Assembly (NCBI GenBank): GCA_024180945.1
Contig: JAKSGN010000035.1
Coordinates: forward strand, 2,666,001 to 2,730,000
Direction: 5' to 3'
DNA length: 64,000 nt
Origin: Macrophomina tecta
Taxonomy: Eukaryota > Ascomycota > Dothideomycetes > Botryosphaeriales > Botryosphaeriaceae
In this document: positions 45,285 through 55,705 of the stretch, piece after piece
Layout of the letters: each line of letters opens with the position of its first letter
Position numbering within the stretch: position 1 is the stretch's first letter
Program-made: the position numbers and the translations under genes
The notes under the pieces: model-generated
The model's input: only the letters and a program-made list of their open reading frames with translations
What the model was told of the DNA's origin: nothing
Database searches by the model: none

Positions 45285-45958
45285 AGGAAAGGAGTAGCGG
45301 TGTTTGCAAAGGACTAAAAGATACGGACGGGGGAGATTTTCCGTCACAGAGCCGATGATATCACTCTTGGCATGGCGTGGGCGTTTGGAGATGACACACC
45401 GGAAGGGCGTTTTACGGAGCAAATACCACCTCACGATTGATGGGCTCGGGGTCTGGGTTTACATCTTGCCATAGAAAGAAAAAAAAATTGTGCACCGATG
45501 GACACGAGCACGCCTATGGGCTCGCCGTGCGTAATATTACCTTTCAGGTATGCCCTGACCGATCTGGAAGCGGGGGTGATTGTCTGACAGTTAGAGCTTC
45601 TACAGTTCTCGAAGCGAGCGAGCATGTGGGTAGCGGCGAACGCACAGCATTTTCCTCTTGAAGTGAGCGTCGTAATCATGTGGTTTGCATCATCCTCGAT
45701 CCCTCAATCTTCACGGTCCCTCCGTGCGGCGTGGCGGTGACGGATCCCTTTACGTCCGTACGAGGCGTCTGATTGGCTCGGCGCGTTTGGTGGGTCTCGG
45801 GTAAGGCGCTCTGCCTCCCCCTTCTCTGCTGACCATAATTATCGCGGGTCAGTAGTCTCTCCTATTTTGGTCTTTTAGACAGATCTCACCCTCCCCCTAA
45901 CTTACTTACTTCATACTCGGCTATTGCCTTTTAATCTTTTTTCTTTCTTCACCGGATT
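45285..45958. other. Intergenic, TRS31 to HET-domain gene
   Basis: 674 bp. The last 60 bases before the HET ATG are T/C-rich, a common fungal core-promoter feature. No gene seen. Confidence 0.45.
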
Positions 45959-48245
45959 ATGAGCTCATCCAAACACCCTTGCAGGCTCTGCTCCAGGATT
46001 TTCACACATTACCAGGGTCGCTATTCTCCCTGGGCGCTACTCTGTTCGAGCTATAGTGGAGTAAGGCACACTGTAGCGCGCGTCATCCTTGAAAGATCGG
46101 CGCGCGCCGGATGCAAGCTTTGTCGACTGCTCTTTGCTACCGTGGTAGAAGCCGATCGGAAGCAGGCCCAGGTCGAGGACGGAAGTAGCAATGGAAACGG
46201 CGGGGAAAATGGCGAGCAGGATGACGACGAGGTTCATTTTCAGTTCACGTTCCAGAAGCAATTTGATAACAACACGAAAAACGTCCAGCCGGTCCTCGTT
46301 GTATCCAGGCTAGATACAGTGTTTTCCAGGACGCTGGAGTTTGATGTAGGAACACTCGATGGTGCGCCATTGCTCTGGATACTTTTGCCTGCATTCATAC
46401 TGACGGACTGCGCCAGGTGATCCTCTGGGCGAACCCCAGGGCATTAATATCCCACACGTGCTTTCTCTTGGCGACGAGAAGGTGCAATTCTCCCTCCCAG
46501 TCCGGAAGCAGACCTCGGACAGAGGTACACGAAGCATCTTCCAGATGGTCCAGGGCTGGGTGAAGTCGTGCGATGAGCGACCTCGCGAGCCCGGTTCAGC
46601 CCACTGCTGCGCGCTGAACCCGACCGTGCCTACTCGGCTGATCGACGTTTCCGGAGCACCTCAGAAGCTACGCCTGATCAACACGGGCGGCAAGGCGCAT
46701 GCGCCATATGCTGCTTTGAGCTATTGCTGGGGTGAGGCGCAGCCGCTCCTCACGACGAAGCATACGCTGGCCCAGCACAAGGAAGATATCCCCATCACCA
46801 AACTCCCATGGACATTTCTGGACGCTGTCAAGACCGCTAAATGGCTGAACCTCAAGTACATCTGGATAGACGCATTATGCATCGTCCAGGACTCCGAAGA
46901 GGATAGAGAGCACGAGATCGCGCGAATGCAGCACGTCTTCCAGAACTCATATGTCACGATCGTCGCAGCACGAGCAAGCAGCTGCGGTGACGGCTTTCTG
47001 AAAGCCGACAATCTGTGGAACCCGTTGGCAACACTTCCCGTCCGCTGCGAAGGCGGCGACACTGGCAACATGCTTCTGACGGCGAAGAAGGGCCATCAGC
47101 TTCCCCGAGACGGCAGCCCCCTGACGACACGAGAACCCCTTCACGAGCGCGGCTGGACCCTGCAGGAAGTGGTGCTCTCCCCGCGTGTCCTTATCTACAC
47201 GCACGACTCGATCGTCTGGAAGTGCTTCTGCCACGACAAAGGCCTCGTCTACAACTCGCTGACGGGACAAGCCTTCGGCCGCGACTGGAACGGCTACTGC
47301 GCCTCAGCAGGCCTCACCACGATGCGCCTCTGCCCCTCGGGTGAAGTCCTTCAGCCTAGCGTCACCGTTACCATGCCCAGCTTCCTCCTGCTCGATCCCT
47401 CCTCGCAGCAACCCGGCGGCGGCAGCAAGCTCACCCGCGCCCAGGCCCGCCTGCACCAGCTCTACCGCATCTGGGAGTTCCTCGTCCAGGACTACTCGAC
47501 CCGCAGGCTCACCCGCCCGGACGACAAGCTGCCCGCCCTGGCCGGCTTGGCGACGTACTTCCAACGCGCGCTTAACGACGTCTACATCGCCGGCCTGTGG
47601 AAGGGCCACTTCGTCCACGAGCTCTGCTGGACAGTCGACGCCAAGCGCGCCGCCGCCCTCGGCGGCGCGGAGAGGCCGGAGAGTCCCTGGCGCGCCCCTA
47701 GCTGGTCTTGGATGTCCATCGACGGTCCGGTCGCCTTCGAGGCTAACCGCCACACGCTGTTCGAGTCGAGGATTGCCAGGTTCCGCTGCGAGGTCGAGCC
47801 GCTCACGCCGGGCGCTCCCTATTCGCGGCTGCGGAGCGGGTTCGTGGAGATCGCCGGGCTGATGCTGCCTTATGATGCGACGGAGGATTGCAGGATCTTT
47901 TTCGATGCTGGCGGTGGTTGTGTTACTGGTTATGGGGGAGGCGGGGCCGTTTCGCCGGGGGTCCTCTCGCCCAGCGTCCTCTCGCCGGGTGGGCACCAGC
48001 AGCAGCAGGATCAGTCGTCGGAGTTGTGGTTGTTGCTGGTGGCAACGTGCCAGACTTTCTCGAGCCAGAAAAGGCAGGGAAATCTGCTCCCGAGCGGGAG
48101 TATTTGGGGACTGATGCTGCGGGAGGTGGAAGGAGGAGAAGGGCGGAGGGAAGGAGAGACGTTCGAGAGAGTCGGGCACTTCACCGGGGGGTGGAGGGCG
48201 GCGCAGCAGTTTCCGGGGAATGAGAGACAGATTATAATCGTTTAA
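45959..48245 (+). CDS. HET-domain protein (heterokaryon incompatibility family)
   Basis: Exons are 45959-46361 and 46417-48245, giving 743 aa. The 55-nt intron (gtgcgc...gcgccag, branch TACTGAC) restores TLDGDPLGEPQGINIPHV. The HET domain starts near Tyr232: YAALSYCWG, then KYIWIDALCIVQD and, further on, ERGWTLQEVVLSPR, the three classic blocks. HET domains mediate non-self recognition and cell death between incompatible fungal strains. The N-terminus has two CxxC pairs (Cys8/11 and Cys52/55) that could form a zinc site. An acidic Asn/Gly/Glu-rich insert lies at about 73-90. The C-terminal 100 residues are low complexity (Gly-rich, SPGVLSPSVLSPGG, Gln run). No NACHT, ankyrin or WD region is fused. 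Allele-type specificity cannot be inferred. Confidence 0.92.
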
Positions 48246-49244
48246 TGCCACTCTGAATTTATTGAAGCATCCGTGGTTCACGGCTTCGGGATCCGATGGA
48301 TGGTTGGTGTCGATTGGTTTTCGGCTTTACGCGTGTTTTGATTCTCGTGCTACTCGTACTTCTAAGTCTCTCATTGGAGCACAAGTAGAGATCTGCTCCT
48401 AATGGATCCGTTCAACGTATTACCGGCCCAAGATCCTCGTCGAACCCCGGCTGCCCTTGCTAGTCAGGTAAGCTGGAATGGGTCTCGGTGAATCAGTACG
48501 CTAATGACTCACTCTGCAGAATTGCCGTCACTCTGCCTTCTATCTCCGGTCGATGCTGGTGTCGCCATGCCGCGTACAACGAAGTGAAAAGCCGCGAGAG
48601 GCAACGGGGCTTGCAGCGAAAATAAAAGCTGTACAGAGGCGTCTGATATACTCAAAGCCTCGTCAATGACCTAAGGTGGCATTGAGCGGGGACAATATTA
48701 GACCGAGGCATGAGGTAAATAGACAGCCATTAGTAAATATCTAGACTTATCAAAGCCTCGAGCACCCGAGAAGGCCTCGGCCGTATATAGAGAGGCCGAT
48801 GCAAGGCATGCGCCTATCTATAGGGGAGTCAATTGTCCTCCGATTCAAACCAGAGATAGGGGAATCTGTGACTCATACGCGAGTGGGTCGTTGACGGGCT
48901 AGGAATGCGAATGTCCATCGTCGTCAAGACTTAAGTACATTTACCTCTTGGGAATATACAATGACTTATTCACATTGACATATCGCTTCCACCGCTTATA
49001 ACTATTGAATCAAATTAAACTAAACTAGAGAGAAGAAAGATTAGTTAATTAAAGAAAGTAGCTAGCGTTGGCTATAAGGGCTAACGCTTAGTGTTGACTA
49101 AGCTAATGAAGCAAACAACCTAAACCTAAACCGGCTTAGCGGCTGCCCTGGAACCTTCCACCCTCCAACAATAACAAACAATTGGCTGCTCACGGGGAAA
49201 ACTCGTCCTCTCCACAAAGGATTGACGCTAAGGCCAGAGAACAC
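48246..49244. other. AT-rich intergenic island with foldback repeats
   Basis: From about 48650 to 49140 base composition becomes AT-rich compared with flanking genes. An 11-bp direct repeat (tcaaagcctcg) occurs at 48652-48662 and 48750-48760. Two overlapping inverted repeats lie at 49064-49103. No coding frame is supported. It may be a decayed transposable element. Confidence 0.45.
49086..49103. repeat. Perfect 7-bp inverted repeat with 4-nt loop
   Basis: GCTTAGT, loop gttg, ACTAAGC. It overlaps a second imperfect foldback (49064-49072 against 49080-49088, 8 of 9 bases paired). Confidence 0.8.
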
Positions 49245-49880
49245 ATGACCTCAATGGAACCTTGTCTCCAGCTTTTCACACCAGCGGAGCTTCAGACACG
49301 TCCAGCGCTCGTCAAAGAACTTGTCTTCATGTGCAACGTGGCCTGGTCCGGGCGAGAGGGCTTCCACACACCGCGCTTCTTCCACGACCACGAACTGCTC
49401 GAGAACCTCACCGACGACGGTGTCTGCGCAGTAATCCTCAGCAGCGCAGGCGAGCCAGTTGCAACCGCTTCCATCAAGCCCTGGGGTACGGATTTGGTAG
49501 GTTGAGCGGCGGCGCGCCGCCCTAGCGCCGCTGTCGAAGATTTTCGCCCAGGACCATGCGAAACCGCGTCGTAGCTGACAATACACGGGACATATCAGAG
49601 CGGAGCAAATGTCGAGCTGTCCGTCGTCGCAGCAGCACAACATGTCCGCGGCAAAGGCTTCGCTGACCGTTGCGTCAGGGCCGTCGAGAACGCGGCTATC
49701 GAGAGAGCAGGAGGCAGGGAAGTCACCCTATGGATCAAGACTGTAGAGCATCACAACGGTGCGTACTGGAAAAGGCGCGGTTTCGCGGTCGTCGAGGCCA
49801 GCAAAGGGCCGGCCGGCATGTGGGGCGCGGAAAAGGATTTTGTGCTGTTGACCATGGCGAGGCCTGCGCAAAGGCAATAA
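49245..49880 (+). CDS. GNAT-family N-acetyltransferase
   Basis: Exons are 49245-49496 and 49599-49880, giving 177 aa; the intron is 102 nt (gtaggt...tatcag), phase 0. The GNAT core is present: a beta-strand segment VCAVILSSAGEPVATASIKPW, then VELSVVAAAQHVRGKGFADR, where QHVRGKGF (98-105) is the Q/R-x-x-G-x-G/A acetyl-CoA pyrophosphate loop, and HHNGAYWKRRGFAVVE, the conserved C-terminal strand-helix unit. The substrate is unknown; small stand-alone GNATs act on amines, amino acids or peptides. The ATG at 49245 is the first in frame; the frame is open upstream only with non-ATG codons. The intron contains a perfect 14-nt GC palindrome. Confidence 0.82.
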
Positions 49881-50631
49881 TGAAAAGAGATTCGCCACAT
49901 CATATTTGGGTCTTCGGACGTCGGAGAGTCGATAGAATAATCGTACGCCGTCTATCGGTCTACTCGGAGAGCGAAATGCAATCTGTAAGCCGATTGAGAT
50001 GCCCGCCACCTTAGCGCTCCCTTGTCTTAAATCCGCAAGTAAAAAAATAAAACGAAATCAAAATCTGACTCGCTCACTCAGAATTATCATGAGGTGGTAT
50101 TCAACAAGCTGTTCCGTCTTTGACGCCTTGACTACACTGCCATGCGCCGTATCCCATCAAGGTAAAATATCGCCATTAGGATCACGCCGCGTTGAGCATG
50201 TTTCAAAGGGTAGAGCTTATTTTGTCGCAATACGAAATAGGGCGCTGCGTTCAGATGAGAGAGGGTTTGGGCCGTGCATTGTGCCTTCTAGAAGAGCCAA
50301 TCGAAGAATTCTCGAAGGGCTGCATAGGCCGCTGACGCCACTGAATGGTTCCAGACTCTGGAAGGCTATGTACTTTAGGGATTCGCTGGGCGCCGATGCT
50401 CGCGCTAACTGCGTAATTGGAGTTGAACCGCCATTATAGGCGACGCCACCGCCCGTATCAATGCCAACTCCAAAACACGTACGAACGCTGAATACGTGGA
50501 CTGGCCAGAGCACCTGCCCTATTTACCAGTCTCCACTCGATGAAAGGTGCCTATAAAAGAAAACCGACAAGGACCAACTTTCCTCGACACTACGTTCTAC
50601 AAGCAGAATCAGTCGCCGTCTCACGCCAACC
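49881..50631. other. Intergenic upstream of the secreted-protein gene
   Basis: 751 bp holding the GNAT 3' flank and the promoter of the small secreted protein. No further gene seen. Confidence 0.45.
50552..50558 (+). promoter_or_regulatory. TATA box of the secreted-protein gene
   Basis: TATAAAA, 74-80 nt upstream of the ATG at 50632. A strong consensus box is typical of inducible fungal genes. Confidence 0.55.
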
Positions 50632-50990
50632 ATGAAAGCCACACTCCTCCTCGTCCTACCGCTCATCAGGTTCGAAGTGGCCGACCTCTGACATGATTCT
50701 TCGGAAAGCTAACGGGATGTCACCAGCGCCGCACTCGCAGGCATGACCTGCAAATGCGCGAACAAAGTTTACACCGGCGCCTGCTGTAAGAAGAACAGGT
50801 ATCCAAGGCAAGATCTTTCGATATAGCCGCATGAAGTTGCTGTAAGTGGATGAGGCATTTTGGACTCGAGGTCTCAAGAGACGGCACCACTAAACATGTC
50901 CTCGCCCAGTGTTACGTCGGCATGGCCACGGCCAACAACATTCCCGCGGAATTTGCGACTTGCTGTGAAAATCAACCGGTCTGTTATTAG
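50632..50990 (+). CDS. Small secreted cysteine-rich protein (effector-like), 73 aa
   Basis: Three exons: 50632-50669, 50727-50798 and 50879-50990. Introns are 57 nt (gttcga...caccag, branch GCTAAC) and 80 nt (gtatcc...ctcaag). The N-terminus MKATLLLVLPLISAALAG is a classic signal peptide, with cleavage expected near residue 17-18. The mature part of about 55 residues has eight cysteines in the order C-x-C, CC, C, CC, C (TCKC, ACCKK, QCY, TCCE, VCY), an even number that suits four disulfides. The C-CC-C-C-CC-C spacing of hydrophobins does not fit. The size, signal peptide, cysteine load and TATA promoter match candidate effectors or antimicrobial peptides of fungi. The second intron is the weakest part of the model (weak acceptor). 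No family is recognised. Confidence 0.65.
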
Positions 50991-51407
50991 ATCGACGCGG
51001 TCCGTTCGGTGTCTGCATGAGCCTGGTGGTGCATTTTAGTGTGGGGTTAAGGTCTGTTGGATTTGGATCAGAACGAGGCCAGGTTTCGCGCCTTTTGAGT
51101 CTAGTAAAGCGCATGCTACACATAAGGGGCTGAGAGGGGTTTCGTGCTTTTGACAAGGGCGAGGCCTGCTCAAGGGCGGTGATGAAGTGGATCGAGTAAC
51201 ACACGGCGACGGCCAGTCCTCTCGGAGGGGAATGCTCATCTTTAGATAACTTTCATTGAAATATACAGCTCAGCCGCCATATTTTGAACCGAAAATCATA
51301 GCAGAGACATTTGCGCTCGCGTCTACATTGCAACTACTGTTCAACAGTATCGCATTTGGTAATCACCGATGAATGTGCTATGAAATTGCAGACGTGGGGC
51401 AGGATAC

Positions 51408-51427
51408 ATATATATATATATATATAT
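51408..51427. repeat. (AT)10 microsatellite
   Basis: Ten uninterrupted AT units. Confidence 0.95.
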
Positions 51428-52287
51428 GGCTAAACTTCATTATCTTTCGCAAGCAATACGATACAATACCCCCAAATGATTCTTCTCGCTGCGAGAAATC
51501 ACTCTTGTTACAACTTCCAAATAGCATCTGGCATTCCTACCGAGCTCGTCACGTACGCTGACTGCAAAGCTCCCTGTTGTGAAAGCACCAACTTTGAGTC
51601 AAAAGTGTCTGATGGCAGGTTCGCAAGGACAGTGGGCGTGCCCATAGTGATTATTACCAAGCTGGCCGTGTGTGAACAAGCTACAGGCAATGCTCAAATT
51701 GTCTGCTTATCCAGCATCGCAAATATTTTGATGCATGTTTAGTTTTAAGATATGCTCCCTCTAGTAAGCTGGATCTTTAAGACGTATTCTAGTTTAGTTG
51801 GTCGGTCTTGCTTCAATGAGTCTGCAGCCTCACGTATTCGGCATTCCACTGTTATCATTCGGCATGTTTGTATAACTAGGACTGCAATAACTATCCACCA
51901 ATTAGTTTCGATAGAATACTTACAGCCGCCCTGAATGCATCGGCGCAAGATTACCAAGACCTATAATTCCTGTCAAACTAGCCTCGCTGCTGGTGGTAAA
52001 TTTCGGCGAAGTGTTGCAGAAGGCGCATCTGTGCCTAACGTCTAGAGATCTGCGCATCTTCGGAAATGGTTTGAGGGAGGTAATCTGGCTGCCATTGACC
52101 ATTTACGCGCTATTGGTTTGCTGAATTGTTATAGCTTCTGTTTCTGCCGTTGCTTCCAAAGCCGGGAAGATAGTGATGGCCACTTTGCATTCTAGCTATT
52201 GAGTAGGAAAGAGCTGCTAAATAAGCTGTATGGCTGTTTTATGAATTCTTTTGAATCTCAGAGAGGGGGGGAGGGTGTTTGAGTGGG

Positions 52288-52328
52288 TTTTTTTTTTTTT
52301 TTTTTTTTTTGAGGGAGGGGGGGGGGGG
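52288..52328. repeat. Homopolymer tracts T23 and G12
   Basis: A 23-T run (52288-52310), a six-base spacer and a 12-G run (52317-52328). The exact lengths may be affected by sequencing error. Confidence 0.85.
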
Positions 52329-52949
52329 TGGGAAAAGATCTCGGGAGAATTACAGGAAGATTGTGCTAATCAGTGCAAAAAAGAATTACAGGCGATACGC
52401 AGCAAAGGACAATGATTGCCTCTTTATGAGCTGACCCGCGCACACGGTAATCTCACAGGACTTCCACTACGATATTGCCGCTGGTTGTGACCTTGCAGAA
52501 GGGGGGTCTCAAGTTCCAACATCCTTTTATTGCCTTTCCAGTCCAGTGGATAACCGAATTGGCTAAGGTAGATGATTAGAAGTATAATCGCTTTGTATGG
52601 GTTAGACCGTCCGTGGGTAGCCAAGATCTACTCCTCTTCTTAAGCTTTGTGCTCCCACTAGGCCCTTTGCACGCGAAAGAGCAAGATTTATTCTATCCGC
52701 AGAATGGTTGAAAAATCTTTACACGTAAGTTTATTGCTTCGCTTATTCCCGCTCACTGCCTTTGCCTTGCGGCGTCCTCTTGTATGTTTCCTGAAACTCC
52801 AAACGTGAACATGTGCCAGACGTATATACATTCAGTGTCGTGCTCTGAATATACATGAGGCCCCTTCAAGCCATCGTAAGGCCGAAAAGTCGCCTCAATT
52901 TCATTCTTCGCCTACTATGTCTAAACCCCAAGTTCGATCCGTCTCACCT

Positions 52950-55705
52950 TCAAACCCACGCGGATTCCCCCCCAAAAGCGCCCTTCCCTTTCCCCTTCCA
53001 CGTCCCATTTGCCCAACCCCGCTGCGCACCGCCCGACACCGCCGTGCTCCTCTCCTCATCCTCCCCCCCTCCTCTCGCCCAACCCCAGCTCCTCTCCGCC
53101 CAATCCGCCATATCCCGCATATCCAACAACTCCAACTCCTGCTGGTGCTGCTGGTGCTGTTGTTGCTGTTGATGTTGTTGTCGCCGGCGCTCCACCACCG
53201 CCTCTCCTCCCACACCCGCATCCAGCAAAGCGCCCACCCCGGACAGCCTCTCCCCCTCCCCCGTCGTCACCGCCATCCCGACGCCCCACGCGTCCGCAGC
53301 AAACTCTCGCTCCCCCGTCTCCGTCTCCGTCTCCGTCTCCTCGCCGTAGCCCAGGCCCATCGTGATTGCATCCAACACATCCAGCCGCTCCCACTCATCC
53401 ATGCGCTCCAGATCCGCGACGCTGACGTCCGACCGCCCGAAATACATGTCCTCGATGGACGGCTGCGGCGAAGGGCCCGCGCCGCCCAGGAGCTCGGAGG
53501 AAGGGTAGGTCGGGGCGGGCAGGCTGATCGGGGAGATGGGCGAGAGCGGGGGCGGCGGCGCGGTTGTCGGGTGCGCTGGGCGGTGGTGCTTCGCCATCGT
53601 CGTCGTCGCGGGCGGAGGCGTTTGGGGGAGCAGGGCGGCCGTGAGGCTGGGGCCGCGGGCGTGGGGCGCGTTGCTGGGGACCGGGGCGTAGGCGTCGGTG
53701 TTGAGGCTGGGCGGGATGGCGCCGCTGCTGCCGGGGTTCCAGTAGCGCGGCGAGTTGGCCGTGTTGGTGCTGGTGGCGTTGCTGGGGTTGCGGGCGTGGC
53801 TATTGTTGGTGTTGGATGTTGCCGTGTTGGAGCGGCTGCGCGTCGACGGCGTGCGCAGCAGGATCAGGTCGTAGCTGGGTCGGTCGGTCAGGTTGCTCGG
53901 GCGGGCGGCGGCGGCGTGAAACGTCCAGCCGGCGGGGCTGTGAATTGTGTCGTTGTAGGTCGAGCGCGAGCCGTCGCGCGTGTGTGCCGTCTGCTGGCCG
54001 GGGCTGCGTGGTAGCATTAGTGGGCCGACGCCGCTGAGACTGCTGCGCTGGCTGTGGAGGAGGTGTTGATGCGCCACGGAGGTCTGGCCGATGCTCTTGT
54101 TGGAGCTGTGGTGGTGCAAGTTGAGCGGCGTGAGGAGCGAGAAGCGGCGGCCTGTTGTTTGAAAGAGCAAGAGAGGTTGGCGTCAGGTAAAGCTTTTTTT
54201 TTTTTATACGTTTTGTTGCAGGAGGTAGATTGAAGGGGGCGTTTCTCATATGATATTGGAAGATTGAGAAGAAAAAAAAGCAGAAAAGGTTGGGAAGTTA
54301 TTATCATAGGAATATCCAAACGGAAGATGCAGCTGATGCAGAGGAAGTGGTCCTACCATCGAGTTGTGGACGACGCCGCTGACTGTGTAGCGGAGGTAAT
54401 GAGGTTGCTTCTGTGGCGTGTGTGCCTGCAGTCGTAGGCCGCGAGAAGCGCGATACAGGTTCTGGTCCTCCCAGTGCTCCGTGGGCGAATATACCGCTTT
54501 GTGAAGCCGTCGCGGCCGACGCCGATGTCTGGGTGGCCAGGACACGGAGGGCAGGACTGCAGGCTACGATCATGCTGACTGTGAGCTCAGTTCGAGCAAT
54601 TAGTGTGTAAAGTTCTAGGCTCTCGGTCGCGAAAGACCAGATCAGACGAGAAACTGTTGCCGCGATACTGAGGACACCCATAGCAAAGACCGCGGCAATG
54701 CTAGCCTTTTCGCCGGTAGAGGCATTGACGGCCAAGAGGAGAGGAAATGGCAAGATAACGACTGCGCTGTTATTAGGCCTCCTGCGACAGCTGATTTGTA
54801 GAGGGAGTGTGGTGGTGTTGTAAGGAGTCCAGTGTTGTGGGACTTACTTGCAACGTCGATGGCAACCTGCATGGCGCCGGTAATGACGATAACGGTGGTG
54901 TCGAAAGGAGCAAAGCACGTTTCTTCCGAATCGAGAGACCAGTTGAGATTGATCGGCCGACACCAGACCAGGTTGAGAAGCAGGGTTGTAAGAAAAGCCA
55001 TGACGGTCGCGAGGCTGAGTGCATGCAAGGACACCCAGAGGACCTTTGAATCTCTCGGGATGATTTGATAGTAGACCGAGAGAATGGCGCCCTTGATGAC
55101 ACCGAGCGTGACATAGAACATAATCCAATCAGCGTATGCCGCCTGCGTAAGAGGTGGTTAGATATCAGTGGCGAAGAAGAAACCTGCGCGTGCGGCGGGA
55201 GCAATGTCTAATACGGGTTCTTGATCCTGTCTGATAATCGTGGCGCAGACAATTGAGGGCGGAGTAATTAAAAGGGGAAAGTATGTCGCCCAGCGGCCCG
55301 CCAGGTTGGCAGGGTGGGACTCATGGCACTTTGGATTCCGGTCCAAACGGGATCACGAAAAAGCCAGATACTGGTGCAGAGAACGCATGGATAATGTTCG
55401 CAATGTACGGTGAAGGAGATTCGGTGGTGAGCACATACTTTAAGACCATACACGGTCGAGCCGTCGCTGACAGGCGCTTCTAAAGCGGCCTTGTCATTGT
55501 AGAATCCAGCCTGCCATACCACAGTGTCCAGAGACGGAGCGAGGAGGTAGAGAGCGAAGGCAAGGCCGACCAGCCAGTTACCGAGAGTGGTGAACTTGGA
55601 AGGATAAAGATATCGGACGATGAAGCGGATGAGAACGAAGACGGTGGTCAGCGGAACGAATATGCCCCATTCGAGGGCAATCACCGTAACGCCATTGACG
55701 GCCAT
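52950..55705 (-). CDS. Rhodopsin-domain (Pth11/SAT4-like) integral membrane protein
   Basis: Four exons: 55705-55439, 55142-54848, 54761-54357 and 54151-52950, giving about 722 aa. Introns are 297, 86 and 205 nt, long for this window; each keeps phase. The first ~300 residues form seven TM helices of the fungal rhodopsin-domain family: ALEWGIFVPLTTVFVLIRFIVR, LVGLAFALYLLAP, AAYADWIMFYVTLGVIKGAILSVYYQIIP, then VMAFLTTLLLNLVWCRPINLNW, the Cys-containing ETCFAPFDTTVIVITGAMQVAIDVAIVILPFPLLLAVN block and IARTELTVSMIVACSPALR. The remaining ~400 residues are a cytosolic, Ser/Pro/Thr-rich tail with Glu-Thr repeats and a His/Gln run. Family members are receptor-like plasma-membrane proteins, some needed for surface sensing in pathogens. 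The C-terminal end and the long tail are less certain than the TM core. Confidence 0.78.

Larger units (their letters stand above)
50991..52949. other. AT-rich intergenic with simple repeats
   Basis: About 2 kb, AT-rich, containing (AT)10, a 23-T run and a 12-G run. A cysteine-containing open frame at 51476-51742 is discussed in findings but not called as a gene. Confidence 0.4.

Noticed and set aside
49119..49132. cctaaacctaaacc, telomere-like
   Set aside because: Only two imperfect units, and internal; ascomycete telomeres are long TTAGGG arrays.
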